A DNA stretch of 64,000 nt, from contig JAUMIR010000001.1 in assembly GCA_030847615.1 (NCBI GenBank), forward strand, positions 443,540,687 through 443,604,686, in the 5' to 3' direction. The first letter of the stretch is position 1. Each line of letters begins with the position of its first letter. Below the pieces are notes generated by a model that ran no database searches, had not been told where the DNA came from, and saw nothing but the letters and a program-made list of their open reading frames with translations. Positions 54,305 through 64,000 of this stretch are shown piece by piece. Position numbers and translations under genes: made by a program. This DNA is from Gambelia wislizenii (Eukaryota > Chordata > Lepidosauria > Squamata > Crotaphytidae).

Positions 54305-54590
54305 CATGTTTATTTTTATTTATTTTATACCCTGCTCTTCAGCCACAAGGCTATCAGAGCGGCTTACAAATTGTTTTTAAGCAATAGCAATTTACACATC
54401 TACACTGAGTTAAGCAGTTTCCAGTGTGTGTTAGCTAATTGCCTCCACAAGCTGGGTACTCATTTTACCGACCTACAGAAGGATGGAAGGCTGAGTGAAC
54501 CTTGGAGCCCGCTGGAATCGAATTTGCAACGTGGTGACTTGCAGTACTGGCATTTAACCACTGCGCTGTCAAAGAACACTGTAATGAAAA
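54305..54590. mobile_element. Interspersed repeat, SINE/L2-like
   Basis: Starts with 'tttattttataccctgctct' (L2-type 3' end layout) and continues 'cctccacaagctgggtactc', 'cattttaccgacctacagaa' and 'aaccactgcgctg'. It is a dispersed squamate repeat by phrase resemblance; class uncertain. Confidence 0.45.
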
Positions 54591-54889
54591 CTACAGTATA
54601 GTTAGATGGTCTGAGCATTCCGGTTAAATATGAAATTGTGATAACTTGACATACTGTAATAACATAGTATATTGTTTTCCCATTGGCCACCCAGCTCATT
54701 CACTGGTGTTTCTAAGCAGTTCACAAGGGAAAGCAGATGTTAAGCACATTGCAGCTGTCCCAATACAGAGTTATTAGAGAACATATGACAATGACATAAT
54801 CCCTAAGGGTAATGTAAAATTAATGGAAATGTAAACTTCTGAAGACAGTGTACTTTTGTGTCTCATAATCTCATTAGCTATATTTCCCT

Positions 54890-55015
54890 TCAATTGTCTC
54901 AGACTACAACCCACATCATCTCCAACCAACGTGTCTTTTGGGCATGTTGGCCTGAGATGATAAGAATTGTAGTCCAGCACATCTGAAAGGCACCAGGTTG
55001 AGAAAGTCTGGTCTA
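54890..55015. mobile_element. Foldback MITE
   Basis: 'cagactacaacccacatcat' is mirrored by 'atgataagaattgtagtcc', and the loop contains 'ttttgggcatgttggcc'. hAT-like by comparison with 17465-17599, but no duplication was found. Confidence 0.6.
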
Positions 55016-55039
55016 AACCATCGTTTTAGATTACTGTTG

Positions 55040-55290
55040 TATTTATTTGTTTGTTATACTTATTATTATTCATTCATTCATTCATCCATTCATATCCTGT
55101 CTTTCTCCCAATAATGGGACTCAAGGTGTCTAACAACATATTTAAAACAATACAAGTTTAAAACAATACAAAAGTAAAAAAATAACAATCTAAATATAAA
55201 ATTAAAAAACAATTAAACTATTTATAAGTTAAAACATTAAAATACCAAAATGCATTTAAAAACTCTATAAAAACCTTTAAAATCTATTTT
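55040..55290 (-). mobile_element. L2-like LINE 3' UTR/tail
   Basis: 'atatcctgtctttctcccaa' and 'gggactcaaggtgtctaaca' followed by A-rich sequence is the reverse complement of an L2-type 3' end, as at 26640. It is preceded by (ATTC)n at 55069-55090. No coding part is retained. Confidence 0.55.
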
Positions 55291-55294
55291 AAGC

Positions 55295-56294
55295 AAGATG
55301 TTGTATGCCTTTTCATCATGTACTACCTCTCTCTTTTACACTGCATTTCAAGAATAAGCAAGTGAGAATTTCTGCTTTTATTTTTTACTAAGCCATAGTT
55401 TCCTATAAGATATAAATTTTGTCTAATTCCAAAGTCATATTCAGGCATCTTAAAACCTTTATAAGGTAAACATGTAAGGAGACAGATAATTTTAGCTCTG
55501 CTCCTCTGTCTCTATTTCTGTCATTCCACACACACATAAGCAAGGTTACTTTTGAAAAAGAGAGCCCCTTCTATATGTGGAGAATTTCCACACAACAGAA
55601 TGACAGCTTCCGTGCATATAGGAAGTTCAGCTCCTCATGATGTTGCCTCCACATTGGATAGATCTGCATCTGAGGATGATCACACACAAAAATGATACAG
55701 AGAAGCACACCAACCTTCAAGATCCTAGTTTCTTATAGGAGAGAGTAGGAGAATCATCCTTCCAAAAGTCAGGGATGTGCAAGGCCACCCAAAGCTCCAG
55801 AGAGCACAGGCTGTTGAAAGCATTGGGAAGTTATTGATTATTCAAAGGAGTGTCCAACTTCAAGGAAAGTCTACTTGGGAATAACATCTTTCTCAAGATC
55901 AAAAATCCTTCCTCGTGAGGAAGACATTTGACAAAGTGTCAGCAGCTGAGGTTCTGGGAGCTCAGTTTTATAAGCTTCACTTGTGGCTAAGGAAGACTTC
56001 TGGAAGCACCAAGCACAGGCTGCAGACCATACTAACATCTTCCTCAGTACCTTGGTCCCTTTTCTGTTAGACTTGCTTGGTGCTTACTCTAGATGCTTTT
56101 GACCTTGCTTTTGGATTACTCTCATCTCAACAACCTGCTCTTTCATTGGGCCCTACTGGTTTAAAACACAGGTTGCTTCTTGCCTCTGCCTTCACCTGAA
56201 CCACTTGATTTCTGCTGGCTTTTGAACTATGAATCTTTCCTGTGGAACTGAGCTGGACTGAAGCAAAGCAGCAATAGAAATGGTGACAGAAAGA
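55295..56294. other. No feature recognised
   Basis: Unassigned sequence. Confidence 0.45.
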
Positions 56295-56296
56295 GG

Positions 56297-57172
56297 TGTT
56301 GTTGGTGTGTGCCTTCAAGTCATTTTTGACTTATGGCAATCCTAAGGTGAACCTACCACAGGGATTTCTTGGCAGAAGTTGTTCGGGGGGGGGGGGTTGC
56401 CCTTGCCTTCTCCTCTGAGAGAGTAAGATTTGCCTTAGGTGGGTACCAGCGGGTTTCCATGGCCGAACAGAGATTCAAACCCTGGTCTCCCAGCTTGTCT
56501 ATACGAGGCAATAAAATGTGGATTGATGCTCACTAATGCCAATTCACAACAGCTTTCATTTGTCTCAATGACTTTTTGGCAAGATCACAGGCATGTGAAG
56601 CTATCTGCATTTATTATTCAAATGGGCATGCCTGCGAATCAAGATGGTGGACATAAGTGAATTATTTCTGCTTTTATTGTCACCAGTTGCCACCACCAAA
56701 CAGTTTTTTAAAAAAAGCATATCCAAAGTATGGAAGTGCGAAATTCCTCTTAAATAAATAGGAGGAAAGAGAGAGAAAAGGCTGTTTGTTGCCTCAGCAC
56801 ACAATTGCTACAGCGAAAATCCAACATGGCAGTTTCAGGCACTTGCCTTGTTAGCAAACTCTGCCTCCTGTGCGCATCCAACCAATCAGCTTTCCACTTC
56901 CGCTCTTTTCGGGAATGCACAGCAAAGTGAATCGATTGTCCCAATGAGCAGGAATGTGCATTCTCGTATAGTTTTTTTTTTAAATACAAGAAAAGCCATG
57001 AAGGCTTTTCCTGCAAAGTTTTTGGCATTTCCCCCTCCCTGCCTTCCAAATACAGCAGATTGATGTAGGATCTCATTAAGACAAATCGTATTCTCTTCGA
57101 ATTCTATGAGGAGTATTTTCATCATATAGACAACCCCCTAGTCCAACACTCAAACCACTATACCACGCTGAG
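56297..57172 (-). mobile_element. tRNA-derived SINE split by a DNA element
   Basis: Tail and body at 56297-56492 ('gtgtgccttcaagtcatttt', a poly-G run at 56384-56397, 'tcaaaccctggtctccc') and head at about 57134-57172 ('ctagtccaacactcaaacc', 'actataccacgctgaggct'). Together they form one minus-strand SINE. Confidence 0.85.
56493..57133. mobile_element. DNA element of the 'GTTGTCTATA' family, copy 3 (complete)
   Basis: About 640 bp with inverted ends GCTTGTCTATACGA (left) and GGTTGTCTATATGA (right, inverted), inserted in a SINE. Related copies lie at 13210-13650 and 51625-52140. Contains 'aatcaagatggtgg' and 'aaaatccaacatggc' and no coding. The target duplication is unclear, with only a few C residues shared. 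Superfamily unknown. Confidence 0.7.
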
Positions 57173-57331
57173 GCTAGTGCAATTCCCTCCCACAGAAGGC
57201 TGGCACTCTCTCTCCATTTTCATCAACAGATAAAGACCTCTTTATTTAAATAGGCATTTAATGTTTAACAGGTTGTTCAAATGAGGGGTTGCTGTTTATC
57301 TGTTTATTGCTATGTCTTTCAAATGATTTTA

Positions 57332-57565
57332 CAGTTGTCCCTTCATATTCGCTGGGGTTTGGTTCCAGGACCCCACCCCTGTGGATACCAAAATCTGTGA
57401 ATACTCAAGTCCCATTATATGCAATAGCATAGCAAAATCGTGTCCCTTATATAAGATGCCAAAAACAAGAATTGGTTTTTGGATTATTGTTTATTTAAGA
57501 ATATTTTCAAGCCATGAATACTTAATTCTGTGGATACCAAATCTGTGGATACGGAGGGACAACTG
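57332..57565. mobile_element. Tigger-like MITE, well preserved
   Basis: 234 bp, ends CAGTTGTCCCTTCATATTC and ...CGGAGGGACAACTG, flanked by TA (57330-57331 and 57566-57567). Same subfamily as 1401-1615 and 34666-35577. Confidence 0.9.
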
Positions 57566-57732
57566 TATAATGTGTCAAGTTGTATCTTGTTTTAACCTTC
57601 TTGTAAACCACCTCAGATCCCTTGTTTGGAGAATAGTGGGATATAAATTAAACAAAATAAATAGTAGTAGTGTTCCATCTCGTTGTGCATTTGTCTTATT
57701 CAGATAGAACCATTCCTTCAGTTTGTACATTA

Positions 57733-57795
57733 TGAGATTGTTGTTGTATGCCTTCAAGATGTTTCAACTTATGATGACCCTAAGACAGTTGGACC
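57733..57795 (-). mobile_element. SINE tail fragment
   Basis: 'ttgttgttgtatgccttcaa' and 'acttatgatgaccctaagac' are the 3' tail of the tRNA-derived SINE family in reverse. It lies just outside the copia 3' LTR. Confidence 0.7.
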
Positions 57796-57830
57796 CTACT
57801 GTCCAACCTTGCAAGGTTGTCACAAAACCA

Positions 57831-58174
57831 TGTCAGGAGATAATAGGACACTCAATCTCCAGCAGAAGCCAAAAATTATCTCAGCAGACTCAGTAGCAAT
57901 CCTTTCCCACGAATACTCACACACAGAGTGTTTGACGTCCAAATAAGCAGGAGGCACTTTTATCTCCAAAGTCAAACAGTTGTAATATGTACAAATATTT
58001 ACAATTGAAGGAGAAACTGCTTCACCAGGCCTCAGCATTCACAGGAAGAAAAGGAAGTGAGCTCTGTTCTGAGCTCACACACACACACAGGACATTGCCC
58101 CCTAGTGGCCTGACTAGGCATGACTTGGTAGTTCATGCAGCATTATAATGGAGTTCAGTCTCTAACTCCTGACA
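57831..58174 (-). mobile_element. Ty1/copia 3' LTR (344 bp)
   Basis: Bounded by 9-bp inverted repeats TGTCAGGAG ... CTCCTGACA. Immediately inside it (58175-58186, minus strand) is a polypurine tract 'ttggaggggat', as expected for the plus-strand primer next to a 3' LTR. RNase H coding ends 120 bp further in. Its outer flank is AACCA (57826-57830); the matching 5' LTR lies beyond the window. Confidence 0.9.
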
Positions 58175-58296
58175 ATCCCCTCCAAAATGGTCAAACTACT
58201 GCGCAGGACACATGTCATCACAACATAACATCATTAACATACATTGTTGGACATCAATCGTCTGTCGGTTGACCTTCCCTTTTGACACCTTTCACT

Positions 58297-58790
58297 TTAC
58301 ACACTAGTGACAAGGCCCAGCCTCTTTGCCAACTCCTTATGGCTTCCTGCTGGAAGGGCTTTTGTGAGCAGGTCTGCCACATTGTCCTCAGATGGACAGT
58401 ACTTCAGACACAAGACACCTTCTTGTATTAACTGCCTCACATTTTGGTAGCGTACCGCAATGTACTTTATCCTGCATTTCAGATTTTCTGCTTCTGCCAT
58501 AGCTATGCAGGCTTTTGCGTCCACGTGCACCTCAACAGGCATTTGACACATCTCCCCAAGGTCTGCAAGCATCTGCCTTACCCATAGTACCTCACTTGCC
58601 ATCTCAGACAAGGCTGAGAATCCAGCTTCAGTGGTACTTATGGCTACACAGTTATGTTTCCTTGATCTCCACACTATGGGACCCTCTGCATACTTGAACA
58701 CCATCCCAGTCACTGACTTCCTGTCTGAAGTCTCTGCAGCAAAAGAGCTGTCCACATATCACTGTGGTCACCTGACTTCCTTTCAGCTTC
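58297..58790 (-). pseudogene. Copia RNase H, downstream copy
   Basis: Open frame with 'DSSFAAETSDRKSVTG' (RNase H start), 'GPIVWRSRKHNCVAISTTE' (catalytic Glu region), 'VEVHVDAKACIAMAEAE' (Asp) and 'LTKALPAGSHKELAKRLG' to a stop at 58297. RNase H degrades the RNA strand during reverse transcription. Its first ~270 bp are repeated at 62123-62400, on the other side of the L1. Confidence 0.85.
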
Positions 58791-61700
58791 TTTTTTTTCA
58801 ATAATTTTTATTAAAACCATATATTTTAAATATAAAATCATCAATCAACATTATTTGATTCATTATTTTGATGCTAAATATCATCTTTTTCCATCTTATC
58901 TTCATAACATTCTAATCTTTATACATATATACATATACATATCTATATATCTATACATACATTTTTCCCAGGTTTGTTTTTGTCACATTTATGTTATTTA
59001 CTTAGCTATACTGGTATGTCAAGTATTTGTTTTCAAATTATAATGCATCAGTTTGGTTTTTATCCTCATTTCGAACTCCCTTTCTGACATTCATCTGAAT
59101 ATCAATTGACTTTTCGTGTCCATCTATTATTCAGTTTACCTCCGGTTTCCATGATCTTATGTAATATTATCCTAATCATTACTTATTTTATCATGACTAC
59201 CTCTATATTGACTGTAAGATCTCTTGTCAATCAGATGTTTCCTTCAAATTCATATCTGTGAAATGGCTGCTACATTACCCAACCTGTTTTCAAAATAGTT
59301 AGATATCAACATCCAATCATTTATATATTTCTCTGTAGTCTTCCCTTTTATCAACATCGTTAACTTATACATATGCATTATTTCATAAAATTTCTCTAAC
59401 CATTGATCCTCCATCAGACATTCTTTGTTTTTCCACATGCTGGCAAATGTTATTCTGGCTATGACTAACATATAGAATAGCACCTTTCCGAATTTCTTTT
59501 CCAGTTCCTCTTCAATCATTCCTAGTAGATACACTTCTGGTTTCCATGGTAACTTAATGTTTAGGATTTCCTCAATTTTCTGTTGGATTTGTTTCCAATA
59601 TCTAGACGCCATTTTGCAGTTCCACCATAAATGGTAGAATGTTCCATTTTTGTTTCCACATTTCCAACATGAACTTGATGATCCTTTATACATCAATGAT
59701 AATTTGTGAGGCGATAAATACCACCGAAAATACATTTTGTAAATATTTTCTCTTATATTTTGACACATTGTTTTTTTTAATTTGGCTGGACCACAGTTTT
59801 TCCCATTTTGTCAGTTCTATTGTATGGCCTATGTTCTGTACCCAAGCTATCATGTTAGGTTTGACTGTTTCTTCTTCCGTGTGCCATTTTAATAGTAGAT
59901 TATAAAATCTGGATACCATATGTTTGTTTCCTAATTGAGTTATAATTTCCCAGTCTGATCTCTTAGCTGTGATTCCTGTTATTTTAATATCCATCTTATA
60001 TCTCTCTTTTAATTGTGTATATAGGTACCAGTGACAATCTAAATTTTCTGTTCTCATTTCCTCTTGGGTTTTCAATATAAGTCATTCTCCTTCTATTTTC
60101 AGAATGTCACTGTACTTTATCCATTGCTGTGTAGGACTTCCTTCTTTACTGTATAACACCTCATGCAGTGAGGCCCATGTTAGTATTTGGGGGAATAATC
60201 TGTTTTTAATTGTTTTCCATACTTTGATTAGTGAATTTCTTATACTATAATTATAGAAGTCCTTGTTAACAGTGTCTTGCCCATAAAATAAGTATGTGTG
60301 CCAGCCATAACAGTTTTCCATCTCCTTCCATTGTTAAAAGTTTTTGATTTGTTAATGTAGTCCAATCTTTGATCCATGTCAAGCAGCACACATCATGATA
60401 TAATTTCAGGTTCGGTACACTTAATCCTCCTCTTTCTTTAGTGTCCTGAAGAATTTTCAATCTAACTCTTGGTTTTTTTCCCTGATCATATAAATTTCAA
60501 TATATCCGATTGCCAATTTTGAAACATCTTTTGTGACTGAATTATTGGAATTATTTGAAATAAGAAGATTATTCTCGGCAGAACATTCATTTTAATGGTA
60601 CTTATTTTACCTAGAAAGGAGAGTGTCAACTGTTGCCAGTTAGTTAAGTCTTTTTTGATTTGCAACCATGTTTTCTTGTAATTGTTATTAATCAGATCCA
60701 AGTTTTATTCATTATATTGATGCCAAGATATCTCACCATTTTCACCACTTTGAAACCTTTTTTTCACTCAGTTCGGACTTCTCTTTCTTTGTTGTATTCT
60801 TTGAGAGTATCGTTGTTTTTTATTTATTGATTTTTAAACCTGATATTCTCTCAAAGTCTTCAAGTATATTCATAAGATGTGGAATTTCTTCTAAAGGGTC
60901 ACTTAACGAAATTATCAAATCATCTGCATACATTTTTAATTTGAAGTGGTATTTCCCAATTTTAATTCCTTTTCTCTTGCCCTCCTTGTTGATTCTCATA
61001 CTTATTATCTCCATCACCACTAAAAATAAAAGCGGAGAGAGGGGGCATCCTTGTCACATACCTTTCTGTATTTGGATATTTTCCATCTTCTCACCATTTA
61101 TTAGAAGTTTTGCTGACTGTATGTCATACATAGCTTTGATCCAGTTAGCAAATCTTGGGCCCATATTAATTCAAGTTATAATTTTGAATATTATAGTCCA
61201 ATCTACATTATCAAAGGCTTTTTCAATATCTAAGAATAAGAATGCCAATTTTTTATCTTTATGGTTTTCATGGTAATCAATCAAATTCACCATGTGTCTG
61301 ATATTGTCCTTCATATATCTCTCTGGTAGGAAACCTCTCTGATCTTCCCTAATCCATTCTTTTAGTACTTTTTTTAGTCTGTTTGCCAAAATTGATGCAA
61401 AAATTTTGTAGTCCACATTAAGTTACAATATCGGGCAATAGTTTTTTGGTTCCAGCGGGTCTCTGTTATCTTTATGAATTAGCATTATGTTCGCCTCTTC
61501 CCATGTTCTGGGATATGTTCCTTTTGTTATTGCCTCCAAGGTTCTTTTAAGAGGCAATAACTGATCCTCCATCATCTTATAAAATTTAGCTGTAAATCCG
61601 TCCGGCCCAGGCGCTTTCCCTATTTTTAACTTATCGATTCTGCAATTTCTGCCATGGTTATAGGTTGATTTAATATTTTTCTCTTCTGACTTGTATATTC

Positions 61701-62122
61701 TGGGTTTATTTGTTTTCCAAGAAATGATTGTAGTCAATTTCAGTTTTATCCTTCTCTCATTTTTGGTATAATTTTGTGTAAAAGTTTCTAAAAATCTGTT
61801 TATTTTTTTGTTGCTCAGAGTATATTTTTTCTCCTTGCTTAACTTTAGTTGTGATATTTCTCCCTTTCTGTTTTCTTAATTGATAGGCCAACCATTTTCC
61901 AGTTTTATTAGAATATTCAAAGCTTTTCTGTTTTAAATATTTTAACTTTCTTTGAATTTCTTTTCTTCCATCATACCCGCCTTTGATTGTTCTTGGAGAA
62001 TTTTTATTTTTCTTAATAAATTTTTGTTTGAGGGGTCTTGTTGCAATTTTAACTCTTTGTCTCTGGTTTCATTTTTAATCCTCTCAAATCTTTCCATTTT
62101 CTTTCTTTTCTTTTTTTTAGAA
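58791..62122 (-). mobile_element. 5'-truncated L1 LINE (3.3 kb) inserted in copia
   Basis: Minus-strand L1 beginning in the ORF2 endonuclease-RT linker (62122) and ending in a short A-tail at 58791-58798 after 'ataatttttattaaaacc' (plus). It retains RT, the C-terminal region and the 3' UTR. ~270-bp direct repeats of copia RNase H flank it. Multiple stops and frameshifts. Confidence 0.9.
59250..61737 (-). pseudogene. L1 ORF2 reverse transcriptase and C-terminus
   Basis: In several frames: 'IGKAPGPDGFTAKFYK' (61423-61737, RT block 1), 'ILANRLKKVLKEWIREDQRG' and 'AFLFLDIEKAFDNVDW' (61171-61416, catalytic block), 'LKMYADDLIISL' with an intact YADD (60820-61020), 'LNYLGKI'-type block 60486-60701, and a C-terminal C-x2-C-x8-H-x4-C knuckle within 'CWKCGNKNGTFYHLWWNC' near 59670. 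The catalytic residues survive but frame breaks make it inactive. Confidence 0.9.
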
Positions 62123-62400
62123 TTGCATCCTCGTGCACCTCAACAGGCATTTGGCACATCTCCCCAAGGTCTGCAAGCATCTGCCTTACCCATTGTACCT
62201 CACTTGCCATCTCAGACAAGGCTGCAAATTCAGCTTCAGTGGTACTAATGGCTACACAGTTCTGTTTCCTTGATCTCCACACTATGGGGCTCTCTGCATA
62301 CCTGACCACCAACCCAGTCACTGACTTCCTATCTAAAGTCTCTGCAGCAAAAGAACTGTCTACATAACACTACAGGGTCACCTGACTTCCTGTCAGCTTC
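62123..62400 (-). pseudogene. Copia RNase H, upstream duplicate
   Basis: Second copy of the RNase H start: 'MTGLVVRYAESPIVWRSRKQ', 'VAISTTEAEFAALSEMASEV' and 'QMPVEVHED', then straight into L1 sequence. Compared with 58515-58790 it differs at roughly 20 positions. It is the part contiguous with the upstream RT domain. Confidence 0.85.
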
Positions 62401-62939
62401 AAACGCATGACCCTGGTCCCCTTGAGAAATCTAACAACCCTCTTCAGGGCTTCCCAATCTGCCCTCCTTGGTTTGGAGACTCTTCTGCTGAGCACCCCAA
62501 CTGCAAAACTCATGTCAGGCCTTGTATTGTTTGCAATAAACAACAGACTGCCTACCACTGAGTGGTACAGGTCTGGCCTCTCAAATTCCTGTTCTGCCTC
62601 CAAGTTCACAAAACCAGTGGACATTGGTGTCCTGACCACTTTGGCCTCACTAAGCCCACACTTGGCCACAAGACTGTCAATTTTCTTCTTCTGGCTTAGG
62701 AAAAATTCTCCAAGACCATTTCTTTCTGCCTCTACTCCTAGATAACACCTCAGGTTGCCTAAGTCCTTTAACTTGAGCCAGCTTTCTAACTCCATCTGCA
62801 CTTTCTTGATATCACTGGCACTCTTTGCTGCCACACAAAGGTTGTCCACATAGATAACTAGCATGACAGCAGTATCACCTGCCCCATTGGTGTAGACACA
62901 GGCATCTGTGATGCTCCTTGTGTAACCTAGTGGCACCAA
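62370..62939 (-). pseudogene. Copia reverse transcriptase, C-terminal two thirds
   Basis: Single open frame of 189 codons: 'TDACVYTN', 'VMLVIYVDNLCVAAKSAS', 'LKDLGNLRCYLGVEAERNG', 'LSQKKKIDSLVAKCGLSEA', 'VVGSLLFIANNTRPDMSFAV' and 'VVRFLKGT'. The copia catalytic YVDD is YVDN here (residues 30-33), so one of the two metal-binding Asp is lost. The N-terminal RT blocks are deleted. Open length shows mild decay. Confidence 0.85.
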
Positions 62940-63235
62940 AACTTGGTGTATGCACCCCTCCTATCCAGTGCAGGCATTTTACAGTCCTTCTTAAAATGTC
63001 CAGGCTTTTTGCATCTGAAACAGCGTTTCATGTAGCTGCAGGCTCCCTCCTCCACAGGTGCTTCTGTTTCAGTGCTCTCCTGATTGCATCTGGTAATTTG
63101 TGGCTGTTTATTCCCCTCCATCCGGGAATCAAATTGCTTACATTGGACCTCTTCCAGAATACGCCCAGCTACCAGTTCTACAGACAAATCACTCTCCCTG
63201 GTGGTCTGCAGACTGTACATTAAGAAATCCCATTC
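62940..63235 (-). pseudogene. Copia Gag, C-terminal part with zinc knuckle
   Basis: Reads 'MEWDFLMYSLQTTRESDLSV', 'VAGRILEEVQ' and then C-x2-C-x4-H-x4-C in 'CFRCKKPGHFKKDC', the nucleocapsid knuckle that binds RNA. About 15 residues later it meets the RT-coding segment, so protease and integrase are gone. Its 5' side is cut by the LTR fragment at 63236. Confidence 0.85.
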
Positions 63236-63649
63236 CAAGTTTACTGAAGGTATATCAATCTCAATCTACATACTAAAACAAACTTTAAAAACAGGTTCCT
63301 AACTAACTAATGGTATTTAGGGTAAGAAAAATTCACCCAGCCTACAGGCTGCATGGTAAACATCATTGCATGGTTACAGGAAAGAAAGCTTAAAGATGTC
63401 TTAAGATGGCTCCAGCCTCATGGAGACTCAAACTTAAAGAAAAACTTACACAAAGCAATAAAATTCAAATTAGGTCATGTGTTGAATGACCCAGCACTCC
63501 AGTTGGCTGGAAGTGCCCAGTGAAATAAGAGAAAGGGAACTTGGGAGAACAAAAGGCATGCAGGGAAAAACCCTAGACTTATCTTAGGATATGAATGAGG
63601 TACACAAGATTGCTTTTACATTACAATGATTATTTCCCCATATACTACA
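63236..63649 (-). mobile_element. LTR fragment, family L, inside copia Gag
   Basis: 414 bp matching positions from about 250 to the right end of the solo LTRs at 34672 and 37338, ending CATATACTACA at 63649. The other ~265 bp are absent, so the duplication cannot be tested. Gag coding resumes on both sides, which shows insertion into this element followed by, or together with, truncation. Confidence 0.85.
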
Positions 63650-64000
63650 CTGCCCAATAAAATATAACACTCATGGGCTTCTGGAATGTCCACCCCTCTA
63701 TTGGCCGCCTCTTGAAAAAGCTGCCTCATTTCCTCCAAATGGGCTTTCATGCAGCCTCCAGTAGACAGACAGCTTTGTGTTATAAAGTCTCTTAGTCCAT
63801 ATAATCTTTGAGAGGCAGGACGAATTCTGATGAACTGTTTTCAAAGCTGTTCAAAGATGAAAGGCTGTCTTTGCTGGGGCCACATGTATTAACTGGGAGG
63901 GGCTGAGCAATAAGAGAATTGCAGTTCTAGCCTTCTGGTCCACTAGTCTGAATGCTGCTATTTCATCTTCTGAACGCTCTGGGATCACACATTCATTCTC
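63650..64000 (-). pseudogene. Copia Gag, N-terminal/central part
   Basis: Minus-strand translation in shifting frames contains 'DEIAAFRLVDQKARTAILL', 'SPSQLIHVAPAKTAFHL' and 'MRQLFQEAANRGVDIPEAHE', the layout of the copia Gag core (a block with A..I, then tA..lW, then ..L..~G..i.). Frameshifts near 63730 and 63840. Continues past the window. Confidence 0.65.

Larger units (their letters stand above)
57831..64000 (-). mobile_element. Ty1/copia retrotransposon, defective, runs off the window
   Basis: Minus-strand order: Gag N-terminal part (from 64000 down), an LTR fragment (63649-63236), Gag zinc knuckle (to ~62940), a junction directly into RT (62939-62370), RNase H (62400-62123), L1 (62122-58791), RNase H again (58790-58297), polypurine tract and 3' LTR. 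Protease, integrase and the first part of RT are missing at the junction near 62940. Three separate events damaged the element. Confidence 0.85.

Noticed and set aside
60827..61276. 149-codon plus-strand open frame
   Set aside because: Antisense shadow of the L1 reverse transcriptase on the minus strand.

Overview
This is 64 kb of vertebrate, most probably squamate reptile (lizard or snake), repeat-dense noncoding DNA. The repeat mix points there: CR1 elements with ATTCTATG tails, L2-like and RTE-like LINEs, abundant tRNA-derived SINEs ending in a 'tgccttcaagtcattt' tail, a 5S rRNA-derived SINE, Tigger-like TA-flanked MITEs, Helitrons, a Ty1/copia element and many microsatellites. The assignment comes from reading the sequence; no search was run. 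I found no intact host gene, tRNA, rRNA gene or CRISPR array. Every protein-like stretch I recognise belongs to a mobile element, with one possible exception: a host-gene 3' end inside a Helitron (44.8-45.4 kb).

Layout. 0-4.6 kb: a purine-rich minisatellite, a solo LTR (931-1394) and a Tigger-like MITE. 4.6-8.2 kb: an 84-bp inverted repeat, an L2-like fragment and a minus-strand CR1 whose ORF1 esterase is broken by a second CR1 and by a second copy of the same solo LTR. 10-11.3 kb: a Harbinger-like DNA element. 12.7-14.7 kb: an RTE-like LINE fragment, a DNA-element copy and an ERV pol remnant joined to an LTR. 16.5-19 kb: a LINE 3' end, a hAT MITE and two CR1 pieces. 20.4-22 kb: a 1.4-kb DNA transposon that splits a SINE. 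22.8-31 kb: SINEs, MITEs, a complete short Helitron, old CR1 and L2. 31-38 kb: L2 split by a foldback MITE, two solo LTRs of one family (perfect 5-bp duplications) and a Helitron inside a SINE. 40-43 kb: CR1 and an SGNH-hydrolase fragment of an unassigned retroelement. 44.4-45.9 kb: a Helitron inside a Tigger-like element. 47-50.8 kb: a nearly full-length LINE. 51.6-57.6 kb: further MITEs, SINEs and a local duplication. 57.8-64 kb: a minus-strand Ty1/copia element with its 3' LTR, polypurine tract, RNase H, RT and Gag. It carries an internal deletion, an LTR fragment and a 3.3-kb L1, and the L1 is flanked by ~270-bp direct repeats of copia RNase H.

The genes do not form a pathway. What holds the window together is nesting: at least eight insertions interrupt an identifiable older element, so relative ages can be read off directly. 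The best items for follow-up are the L1 with very long flanking repeats, the Helitron with exon-like cargo, two little-characterised DNA-transposon families each caught splitting a SINE, and the SGNH-hydrolase fragment at 42.2 kb.
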